From the NCBI GenBank assembly GCA_958450365.1, contig CAUEEP010000757.1:543001-607000 (forward strand): a DNA stretch of 64,000 nucleotides. The letters run 5' to 3'. The stretch is from Mesorhabditis belari. Lineage: Eukaryota > Nematoda > Chromadorea > Rhabditida > Rhabditidae. Positions 55,713 to 64,000 of this stretch are shown here, one piece after another. The notes under the pieces are model-generated. The model was not told where the DNA came from and searched no databases. It saw nothing but the letters and a program-made list of their open reading frames with translations. The stretch's first letter is position 1; every line of letters begins with the position of its first letter. The position numbers and the translations under genes were made by a program.

Positions 55713-58700
55713 ATGCGCCCATTCATTTTGTTTCTCTATGGTACAGCGATTGGACTCGTTTCGTTTATTGGTGAGGAAAGCTGATCGATGAAGTCATCGT
55801 TTGATTTGTTTGGTTGATAAACCAATTTACTGTTAAGGAAAATTGACTGTTAAGAGAACCGGTACTCGAAGCCAAGCTCTTATTCAAGTCTCAGCCTTAG
55901 CTCAAGTATTGGGGAAGATGAAATGGCGCCGACTTTCCAATAAATAACAAGATCGATGATTTGTTTAGTTGACAAACCAATTTACTGTTGACAAACAAAT
56001 TTACTGTTAAGGAAAATTGACTGTTAAGAGACCCGGTCGAGTACTCGAAGCCAAGCTCTTATTCAAGTCTCAGCCTTAGCTTAAGTATTGGGGAAGATGA
56101 AATGGCGCCGACTTTCCAATAAACTTCTATAGTCTTTATCAAATAACATCTATTTCTTTACAAAATCATATTTGAAATCAAACTTAAAAAGCATGCGAAT
56201 TCAATAAAAGATCATTTTCAAATTCAATTTTTAAAAAAATCTATAAATCATCATTTAAAGAAAATAATTACCGAGATCACTTCAAAAATTGGATAAGTAA
56301 TGGTTCATGTGACGCTTACTCATTTTTAAAAATGCAAATTGATTATTTCCAATGTAAAGTGAGCGGCAAAGTCATAAGTAGAGCGGGGATAGGCTACTTT
56401 GCGCCAAATTTCTTGCGCAACTCGCCATAACTTTCTTCTAAGTGGACCAATCTTTATGATTTTGGTGTCATTTTGTTGCACTTATTGAGATCTACAAAAT
56501 GATACCAAAATCATAAAGATTGGCCGACTTAGAAGAAAGTTATGGCGAGTTGCGCGAACTGCGCCGAGTTGCGGTTTACTTTGCGCCAAATTGCGCAATA
56601 TGCCTATTGAGATCTACAAAATGAAACCAAAATCATAAAGATTGCTACATATGTAATTAAATGTCCTCTAAATCTTTTGTTTTGACATCAAGTTAAGTTT
56701 AAGTGTAAGGAACGAGTCAAACTCCTTGTCAACTCCTTGTCATTCTGATTCTGCTCATTCTGGTTTCGTTTAAGGGCCCATTAAATTCACAAAACAAAAG
56801 CTTTACGAAAGACAAAGCCTCAAAAGACATTTTGTAGAGAAGAGATAGATGCTTTTGATTATATGAAGCTTTTATGCGTTCCAGAAATTGAAAGTCGACG
56901 CCATTTCATGCACTCCAACTCAATAACTCACATTTGAGTTGTATTGAACAACGCATTGAAGCTCACTTTCAAATCGTAAAACCAAAATTTCAGGGAATTC
57001 TGATGCCCTCTCCGTGTGCACTCGTCCAAATCAATCAATGTCTGATGGATTTTTTCAAAGAGTCGATCTTCCATCAGCTATTGCTTGTATTGAGAGATGC
57101 ATCGAGTACATGGAGATCTGTCATTCCGCACTTTTCATTCGTTTTGACGAGAAATTGAATGGGATTTGTCAGCTTTATCCAATTAATTCAGAAGACAGTG
57201 AAGAAGCGTTTCAAGAACAAGATAATCCCGATGCTGTAAGGAAATTTTTCATTATATTGGGTTGGTGAATTGAAAACTGCGGGCTATTGTCATATGTGAC
57301 AGTTTGAGGACTTTCTTCAAAAGAAACCCATTTTGGTGTCAATGGAAAAGTTGTAGAAAATCAAAAATCAAGCTTATATACAAATTTTCAGAACGATTCA
57401 AAAACTGGTTTTCAAGAAATGCCAAATTTACGACTTTTCACAAAACTTGCATTTTAAGCGAAACTATTAAGTGTTTCTTTTTGGAAATTTGGCTATAAGC
57501 CTAATTTTTGATTCGCTACAACTTTTCCATTGACACCAAAATGGGTTTCTTTTGAAGAAAGTGCTCAAACTGGGACATCTCCAGTCCTCCATTTTCGAGT
57601 CTCACACTTGTCTCACACACAAACCAAAATCCTACGCAGAAAGAGGAATCCGCAAATTGCCTGTAAAATGGGCAGAAGTCGTCAATAATAATGGAAATTA
57701 TTTGGAATGAATTGATGGTTTTATGTTCAATAAATTTTAGTTCAAAGTCCGGCAGTTTCCAATTCACCAACCCAATAGATTAAGAAAAGCAAAGCTGTGA
57801 AAGTAAAATGTAATTTCTTCAGGAATCCACCGTTTTCGAACTATTGGATCGTTGCCCGCCGATTACCAAAATGGATATGATGCGAAGATTGAGCGAAGAG
57901 GCGTTGAATCGATTGGCTGAGCCAAAGAAAACTGGTTGGAGATTTTTGTTTAAAATTTGCATTAAAATCGAGTTTTAGCCCGTGCTCTGACAAAAACCTT
58001 TGATGACGAGATCATTCAACGCGAAGAGATTTACCCGAAAAGGGACTCGTTCACCTCAAGCGAATTGGCTCAATACGTGAAAAGGGATCGATCCGATAGA
58101 GGATATGCGGTGAAAATGATTACTTATCGTAAATACTGTACTATTGCTGTACTATTACCGTAAATACTGTACTATTACTGTAGTACATGTAAACCCGTAA
58201 ATACTGTAATAGTACCCCACCGCCCTCGTACAGTCGCGTAGTCGCAAAAGTTTTTTAGTATTTCATTTTTTTTCAAAGCGCCCGTACTTTCAAAAAATGC
58301 GTCTTTGGTATCAAAAAATAGCCCTGAAATTCAGCTATTTTTTGATACCTAAGCGAGTATTGTAGCATAAACCAGTGTCGAGAAAAACTCGTTGAAAGCT
58401 CGACTACGCAACACTCCGCATCGTCATTATGGGGTTGGGGTACTATTACAGTATTTACGGTAACTGCTATTTTATCAAATCAATCAGCTGAAACATCTAG
58501 CTGAATGTTTTAGCTCGTACCTTTTCTCGGCAATTCGCTTGTCACTATGGCGCGGTAGAGCTTAGTAGAGCGCTGATCTCTGGTCCGGACGGCCCGGGTT
58601 CGACCCTCCGTAGTGTCGCTGATACTCGGCTTTTTAGTTTTTAATTTTAAATAACACAACTACAGTATATTCTAAGGTTCTCTAAAGAAATTTCAGCTTT

Positions 58701-59772
58701 ATTGGTCAAAACACGGCCAAGAAAATGCCCGTACAGACAGACAGACACTACTCTTTTATATATAGCCAGCATAAAACGCTCTTTCTTTCTTTCAAATGAA
58801 TAAAACTACTGTAATCCATGTTAAAACCCGCTCCCTTTTTAAAAATGGACCTAAAAGTCAGATTCACCATAGCTGAAAACCCCTAGGAGCAAAAAAAACA
58901 GAATACTTTGCGTTTTAACCTATAGAGCAAACGGAATTACGGAGCGTCGCGTTTGCGCACAGACAGACAAACGTCTCTTCTGCTTTATAATATAGTAGAT
59001 AGATTTCTTTTAGACAATGCACTCAGTGGACGAGCCGCCAAATCATCGGAATCCCTGGCAAAATCCCTTTGAGAGTCTCACCTCTGCGTATTCGTCTAAA
59101 GAAAGGCCATCGTATTTGGTAGAGTTTTCCGAATTTTATTGATTAGTAAAGAATTGAGATCAAAAACAAAAGTTTTGACCTATCAAAGAATGATTTAGAC
59201 CGGTTACTCGAGCAGTAGCAACGAAAAAGACTCACCAAGCTACGGGCCATCGCCAAGTCTTGCGGGATTGTCCCCAATTCAGCCAATTCAGGTTTGAAAA
59301 TGATCAGAAATGATCTAAAAGCTTGCTATTTGTACAGCTAAATACCAAAACCCAATCCTAGGTCCTTCACCGAGGTCAACCGATGCTTCATCGACCCGCA
59401 ATCCCACCACCATTGCCCACTTCATTCCAATCCTCGTATCAACAAAGTTCATGTCAACGTAAGTCTAAAATAGACTGTAGCTATTTAACTCAAAAATTTA
59501 TGATCTATAAAACCCAATACTTTTTCAGCTGGTGCCCCTTGTGTGCCAACTCTTCATCAACTCGACAAATCCCCATGCCCAGCTAAACAAGGTGATCCTT
59601 GTGCTCCAAAACCGCCATGTTCACCTGATGTATGATTTAATCTTTAGCTTTTACATTGTTTTCACTTAGAAATATCCGGAAATCTCGTGTCAATTGGATC
59701 CAGAATGGTCAGAGTGGACAGCTTGTTCGGTGACTTGTGGAATTGGGCAGAGGATGAGAACGTGTAGTGAAG
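55713..59772 (+). CDS. secreted PAN/apple-like and thrombospondin type 1 domain protein
   Basis: Nine exons join in frame: 55713-55770, 56994-57235, 57823-57934, 57979-58109, 59014-59118, 59199-59291, 59362-59458, 59529-59629, 59670-59772. A possible last exon at 61953-61993 would add 14 codons and a stop, giving 360 residues. The N-terminus (MRPFILFLYGTAIGLVSF) is a signal peptide. Residues about 20-90 (VCTRPNQSM, LPSAIACIERCIEYMEICHS, LNGICQLYP) have the cysteine pattern of a PAN/apple module. A Pro/Ser-rich linker and a Cys/Pro stretch (PCPAKQGDPCAPKPPCSPD) follow, then a TSP1 repeat (EWSEWTACSVTCGIGQRMRT). PAN and TSP1 modules mediate extracellular adhesion; the exact role is unknown. Intron 3 region carries a mariner MITE and intron 4 a pogo MITE and a SINE. 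The 3' end is the weak point: the TSP1 is cut after its third cysteine. Confidence 0.8.
55790..56130 (+). repeat. tandem duplication of about 150 bp in intron 1 of the PAN/TSP1 gene
   Basis: The block with ACTCGAAGCCAAGCTCTTAT and GATGAAATGGCGCCGACTTT appears at about 55800-55945 and 55955-56125. The second copy begins with an extra repeat of TTTACTGTTGACAAACAAA. Confidence 0.85.
56395..56650. repeat. inverted repeat of the GGGCCAATCTTTATGATTT family
   Basis: Two facing copies of the motif CGCCATAACTTTCTTCTAAG with CCAATCTTTATGATTTTGG, plus a partial third. The same motif is inside the hst-6 arms (40250, 45440), the pogo element (23720) and 45950. Confidence 0.75.
57255..57777. mobile_element. 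mariner-derived MITE in intron 2 of the PAN/TSP1 gene
   Basis: TA-flanked TTGGGTTGGTGAATTGAAAA termini and the same internal inverted pair and transposase C-terminal remnant as 44032-44554. Confidence 0.9.
58125..58462. mobile_element. pogo-family MITE with a multiplied left terminus
   Basis: The terminus CGTAAATACTGTA occurs three times on the left (about 58129, 58152 and 58195) before the regular body; the right end is single. The extra ends look like repeated partial insertion or slippage. Confidence 0.8.
58535..58745 (+). mobile_element. tRNA-derived SINE, best-preserved copy
   Basis: The head (58545-58620) has an A-box-like TATGGCGCGGTAGAGC, a B-box-like CCGGGTTCGACCC, and ends CACTATG/CGTAGTG that pair as a 7-bp acceptor stem. 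The body continues through TATTCTAAGGTTCTC and TTTATTGGTCAAAACACG to a terminal CAGACAGACAG run. Other copies: 1245-1440 and 42400-42800. Confidence 0.75.
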
Positions 59773-59945
59773 GTTTGTGAAAAGATTGAAAGAAACAAGA
59801 AAACTATTAGGTTTAAATCTATTTTAAAACAAATCGTGTTTCAAAAGTGACTTATTAGTGGTCAAAGCAGTCAATCAAAAGCTCATCGTTTAGTTAGTAT
59901 TAGTCAGTCAAATTTTTTACTTGCAAAACATTAAAATCTTTAATC

Positions 59946-61013
59946 TAACTAGGGGAAGGTCAAGGTAGTCTTTTAATACGAGAGCCACGTGCTTTATAGT
60001 AGCGGCTATGCTGATTGCTGAATCTGCTTTTACTTTTTCCAAAGGAGCTCTGTAACGCGAGATATCTGGCATCAAAGTTTAGGCCGATTTTCTGAATAAA
60101 CGATTCTTTTATAAGCTTTTTCTCTCTTCCAAAATTCTGGAGCTAGTGACGGAGTGGATAGTGTGCTCGTGACAACAAGAAATATGTTGTGCGCGACAAA
60201 AGAACAATAATCAGTACTTCTTGAAAAAAGCAAAAGGGACCTAACTTGTCAACTCGCTCTCGAAGCCGCTCTGGAAACGAACGCGGTACCACTCACGTCA
60301 CGTCACGTCGGCCACGGCTGCACTGGAAGGTTCCAAAATGGTTCAAGATTTTTTTTTGTCCGGGTTCGAGTTCGCTACCGGTATATTCTTTTTGCTTTTT
60401 TTGAGAAAATGATTAGAAAATTTAAATTGAATTCCACTATTTTGTGGAATACAATTCCGCTCAATACAATACCGTTCCGCCTACTATTTTTGCATAAGCA
60501 GTCCGTGAAACTGTGAACAACGTTCCAACGACAACAAACCACATTTATCAACAAAGCATTTATGCTCCTAAATCATTTTTAAACATTCTTCTATTAAGCA
60601 AAGTCAAAATAAATCAATTCTGATGCCATAAACATTTGCTAAACATTTTCTCAAAAAAGCAAAAAGAATATACCGAACTCGAACCTGGACAAAAAAAAGC
60701 CTCGAATCTTTTTGGAGACGAGCACACTATCCACTCCGCCACTACACTGTAGACTGTAGCCACTGTAGCCCCACTGTAGCCGCCACTACACGCCACTGTA
60801 GCCCCACATTTTTGGAAGAGAGAAAAAGCTTATAAAGGAATCGCTTACTCAGAAAATCGGCTAAACTTTGATGCCAGATATCTTGCGTTACAGAGCTTCT
60901 TTGGAAAAAGTAAAAGCATATTCAGAATCAGCATAGCCGATACGATAAAGCCTCGTATTAAAATCTTGACGATTTGAACATTGACCCGGTGCCTTTCCCT
61001 AGTAAGCACTCAT
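59946..61013. mobile_element. large fold-back element with tRNA-like core, interrupted by a related one
   Basis: Arms at 59946-60145 and 60750-61013 are inverted copies (GATATCTGGCATCAAAGTTT and its complement). Both arms lead into tRNA-like sequence: minus strand 60745-60640 has GTGGCGGAGTGGATAGTG and CCAGGTTCGAG. The plus-strand partner (60148-60175 and 60358-60380) is split by part of a second family member (about 60168-60340). It follows the last certain exon of the PAN/TSP1 gene. Confidence 0.75.
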
Positions 61014-62329
61014 TTACTTAATTATTGCTTTTGTTTAATCGTCTTTTAGCTGTATTAAATGTACTTTTTGAGGCAAAAGGTTTATTCAACGTTTTTGAGT
61101 GGCAAAAGTTTAGAGATTGTTTTTTTTTATTTTTTTTTTGTTTTTCAAATGACTATATACATGCACAACCAAATTTCTATCAAAAAATTGAAAGCATGCA
61201 TTTAAAAGCAAAGAAAAAGGCTACCGTAATGATTGGAATACTCGTAAAATATTAAGCAATTTGTAATTTGTACTTGAAAATTAAAAATGATCAAGTTATT
61301 TAAAGAAATCAGAAATTAAAAGAACTTTAAGTTTTAAAAAAACTTATTTTCTTTATTAATCAAGCTTAGAAGTTTAAATTTTCAATTCAAACTTGTAGTT
61401 AAAGTCAATTAATGCGAAATTATTGGCGGTGGCACAAATGCGACCTTTTTTTTGCGCACCTGGACATTTGCGCACCTTTTTTTTTGCTGGAAAAGGCCTT
61501 AGGAAAGGTCGTAGAGCTTCAAAAACGTTTTCATAGAAGGGAATCGTATGCGTAGATTCCGAATTTCGACAAATCAGACCTCGCTGACATGCCAAATTGG
61601 CTGGCTGGCTGGCTAAAAGGCAAAAACTGCGGAAAAGCGTTAATTTGCGTAGTTTTTGCCTTTTAGCCCAAATTTGGCGTGTCAGCGAGGTCTGATTTGT
61701 CGAAATTCGGAATCTACGCATACGATTTCCTTCCATGAAAATATTTTTGAAGCTCTACGACCTTGCCTAAGGCCTTTTCCAGCAAAAAAAAGGTGCGCAA
61801 ATGTCCAGGTGCGCAAAAAAAAGGTCGCATTTGTCCCACCCCCGTTAAAGTCATTTAATTCGAAATTATTGCAAAATTATTGCTTATTAACAGTTAGTGC
61901 ATAATAAAATGCTAATTTCATTTTAAAAAATCAGCTTTTTATTTTGCACTAGAGAAGAATCTCGTAATCGAATGTTCTGTCTCACTACAGTAAGCTTAAC
62001 TAAAAGGTATTCAGCTAAGAAAGCTATCTTTAGACTTAACTGATTATTTGATGGATTACTGTAGTAAGATTGAACATATTAAGTACTATAAAGGTCATTA
62101 AACAGATCAAAATCGAGTCTCTTTCATTCAAATAATCCATTGATGGGAGAAAAATGGTTGAATGAATGGCAAGTGTTGAGGTTTCTTCTCTTCATTTCCC
62201 TCGTTTTCTTGATTTCTCATCGACTTTGTCTCGCCGTCAGCGGATTCCCGTAGAAATTGAGCTGCAAGCTAACATTATTTGATTGAGGGGAATTCTGGGA
62301 ACTTGTTTAAAAGTCTTGAATAACAAGAG
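61014..62329. other. AT-rich stretch between fold-back elements
   Basis: It contains the palindrome at 61424-61852 and the tentative last exon of the PAN/TSP1 gene at 61953-61993 (acceptor TTTGCACTAG; codons EKNLVIECSVSLQ then stop). A frame at 61025-61255 is open, but its composition is like non-coding DNA. Confidence 0.45.
61424..61852. repeat. palindromic element, arms about 200 bp
   Basis: The arms (GCGCACCTGGACATTTGCGC on the left and its complement on the right) meet at about 61640 with almost no spacer. The arms differ by a GGCT triplet-like expansion and a few substitutions. The ends carry the GCGCAAA-rich motifs of the 23690 and 56400 repeats. Confidence 0.85.
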
Positions 62330-63083
62330 AAGATCAACTGGCTGAGCCAAATGCTATGCGACCTATACCATTCGCAGAATTTGATGCTGATTCCGAATAT
62401 CTATTCCGTTTTTGCTAAATGACAATCTGTCAAGAGTTATAAGCGTCTAAGGTTTTGTTAGGACTCTGAAAATTTGACCATTTGGGTCTTAGTGGCCTCC
62501 TTTCGGACCTGTCCCAGTGCAGCCTTGGCCAGTGGTACCGCGGTCTACCAAGAGTTCGATCCCCGCCTTGAACTCCTTTTGCTTTTTTCAAGAAGTGCTG
62601 ACTAGTGTTCTTTGTGCGCACACAACATATTTCTCGTTTTCACACTTTTATAAAGCTTTCTTTACCTTAAACTCTTACAACAATCATTCTCAAATAAAGA
62701 CAAAAAGAAATGATAGTTTTGTTTTATCAGACCTCTTTTTCCATTTTATAAAGGTGTGACAACAAGAAATATGTTGTGCGCGCAAAAAGAACAATAGTCA
62801 GTACTTCTTGAAAAAAGCAAAAGGGACCGAACTTGTCAACTCGCTCTCGAAGCCGCTCTGGAAACGAACGCTGTACCACTGGGTCACGGTCACTGGAACA
62901 GCTCCTCAAAGAGGCCATTAACACCCAAATGGTCACACTTTCAGAGTCCTAACAACTCCTTAGACGCTTATAACTCTTGACAGATTGTCATTTAGCAAAA
63001 ACGGAATAGATATTCGGAATCAGCATCAAATTCTGCGAATGATATAGGTCAAATAGCATTTGGCTTAGCCAGTTGACCTTCCC
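62330..63083. mobile_element. fold-back element with two tRNA-like cores
   Basis: Inverted arms 62330-62470 and 62940-63083 share CTTATAACTCTTGACAGATT and TGCTGATTCCGAATATCTAT. Between them lie a plus-strand tRNA-like piece (62515-62585: CTTGGCCAGTGGTACCGC, GAGTTCGATCC) and a minus-strand one (62905-62815: GACCCAGTGGTACAGCG, AGTTCGGTCCC). Each is followed by a TTTTGCTTTTTTCAAGAAGT tail. Confidence 0.8.
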
Positions 63084-63232
63084 TAAAAGTTTATTTCAGC
63101 TACAATTCAGTTCTCTTACAAAATTTTGTGAACTTGCTTAGAAAAGAGAAAAACTGACATCAACTTCTAGAAATAAATTAGTTTTAGATTTAACAATCGG
63201 CCTTAATTTCAAATTAGATTCAAGTTTAACTC

Positions 63233-63870
63233 TTAAACTTTCCCCACTTGGATATTTTGTGCAGTTGTGGTGGTGAATGGATTTTGATCGATGAGAAAAC
63301 CGCTACAACGATTGCAGAGACTCGATTGGAGTTGCTGAAATTGAAAAGTTATAGAAATTTCTCTAGATAAGTAAACTTTTTTTTTGAAAGTTACCTGTTT
63401 GAACTGCTCATTTAGCTGCTTTAGAGCTTTGACCTCATCTTTCAGCTGTTTGTTCTCTTGTTCCAAGCTGTTCGCTTTTTTGACAGCTTCCTAAACTTCA
63501 TAATTGTTCAAATCTCAAATATAGGTTCTAAATCGAAATTCTCAAAATGCTCAAAAGCTTCAATTCTTCTGTTTTCCCACCTCTTCCCTTTGTTTTCTGA
63601 CTTTTCGTGACTTCTGCGCGGCCACATTATTTCTCGATCTTTTTTCTCGATATCTGAAAATTTGAGATTAAATAAAAGGTTTAAAATCTTGTGATCATTA
63701 CTAAAAAAAGTAATGATCACCGACTCAAAAGAGCCGCCAAACCTGCCACCATCAACAGAATTGAACTCAATGAAAACATTGAGAGAAACTGATTCGAGAG
63801 AAGGCAGTGAATGGAGGGACGATTGATGACTTCGATTGAGAGAAGAAGTGGTCGAAGTTGGTGGTTGATG
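63233..63870 (-). CDS. C/EBP-like bZIP transcription factor, 3' part
   Basis: Three minus-strand exons are firm: 63653-63581, 63490-63395 and 63334-63233 (stop). They encode the basic region YREKRSRNNVAAQKSRKVRK, then a coiled coil (ANSLEQENKQLKDEVKALKQ, leucine heptads) and a short Cys/Thr tail. The RNNVAxxKSRxxxKQ pattern is closest to the C/EBP group (DNA-binding dimers), less so to PAR/NFIL3 factors. The exon upstream of 63653 is uncertain. The frame ending FIEFNSVDGG joins in phase from a donor at 63743/63742, and a different frame with an ATG at 63779 joins from a donor at 63721/63720. A Ser/His/Gln-rich frame to about 63870 (TSSLNRSHQSSLHSLPSLES) would suit an activation region. The true start may lie beyond the window. 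Confidence 0.8.
63691..63720 (-). promoter_or_regulatory. perfect hairpin at a candidate splice donor of the bZIP gene
   Basis: GTGATCATTAC and GTAATGATCAC form an 11-bp perfect stem with an 8-base loop (TTTTTTTA). On the minus strand the stem begins exactly at the downstream candidate GT donor (63720). Confidence 0.6.
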
Positions 63871-64000
63871 TTGTGATCAACAATTAGAGCCAGCTTTGAA
63901 CTTATGGGGGAAGTGTCTTATGAATTAGTAATGAGACGAAATACTGAAACTAAACTATAGCTAAAGTTAATGAACCCAAAATTATCCTAGTTACCGTAGC

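Noticed and set aside
58545..58620. Functional tRNA gene
   Set aside because: Acceptor ends pair and a B box is present, but the D and anticodon arms do not fold properly and the sequence continues into a repeat body found elsewhere.
61025..61255. Last exon of the PAN/TSP1 gene
   Set aside because: An acceptor and phase fit exist, but the residues (poly-Phe, no cysteine pattern) do not continue a TSP1 repeat; the alternative at 61953 is slightly better and still tentative.

Overview
ORGANISM. This is nuclear DNA of a nematode, most likely a free-living rhabditid. It is AT-rich, has many short introns ending in TTTCAG-type acceptors, and shows candidate spliced-leader acceptors a few bases upstream of several start codons. 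It carries one tightly spaced same-strand gene pair that looks like an operon, and Tc/mariner-type transposons throughout. The species cannot be named from the sequence. Gene models were built by hand from splice signals, reading-frame continuity and remembered family motifs; no alignment was run. LAYOUT. (1) 1-2908, minus strand: an intronless autophagy E2-like enzyme (ATG3) followed 87 bases later by the 5' part of an RSF1-type DDT-domain chromatin gene that leaves the window on the left. (2) 4180-6267, plus: a FAM8A1-like RDD membrane protein (ER-associated degradation). (3) 6268-12306: no gene recognised, repeats only. (4) 12307-19285, plus: a 19-exon glycerophosphocholine phosphodiesterase (GPCPD1: CBM20 plus GDPD), 699 residues. 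(5) 19286-25986: transposon-rich, with mariner fragments, composite MITEs, LINE 3' ends and a broken pogo/Tc5-like element. (6) 25987-36750, plus: a 25-exon ADAMTS metalloprotease, 991 residues. (7) 36751-39352: MITEs. (8) 39353-44076, plus: heparan sulfate 6-O-sulfotransferase (hst-6), with exons 2-10 enclosed by 0.64-kb inverted repeats and the last exon interrupted by a mariner-derived element. (9) 44555-50758: repeats, including a decayed copy of the last hst-6 exon. (10) 50759-53351, plus: an unrecognised secreted Cys/Thr-rich protein. (11) 55713-59772 or further, plus: a secreted protein with a PAN/apple-like segment and a thrombospondin type 1 repeat. (12) 59946-63083: large fold-back elements carrying tRNA-like cores. 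(13) 63233 to about 63870, minus: a C/EBP-like bZIP factor, 3' part. HOW THE GENES RELATE. Apart from the atg-3/RSF1-like pair there is no sign of a shared pathway. Three neighbours act on the cell surface or matrix (ADAMTS, HS 6-O-sulfotransferase, PAN/TSP1 protein), which may be chance. MAIN STRUCTURAL THEME. Introns and flanks hold many partial copies of the neighbouring exons, often an exon 3' end plus its splice donor: FAM8A1 exon 6, GPCPD1 exon 4, ADAMTS exons 2, 4 and 20-21, hst-6 exons 6 and 10, and the last exon of the secreted gene. These sit among TA-flanked MITEs, a tRNA-derived SINE family that forms inverted pairs, and fold-back elements containing tRNA-like sequence.
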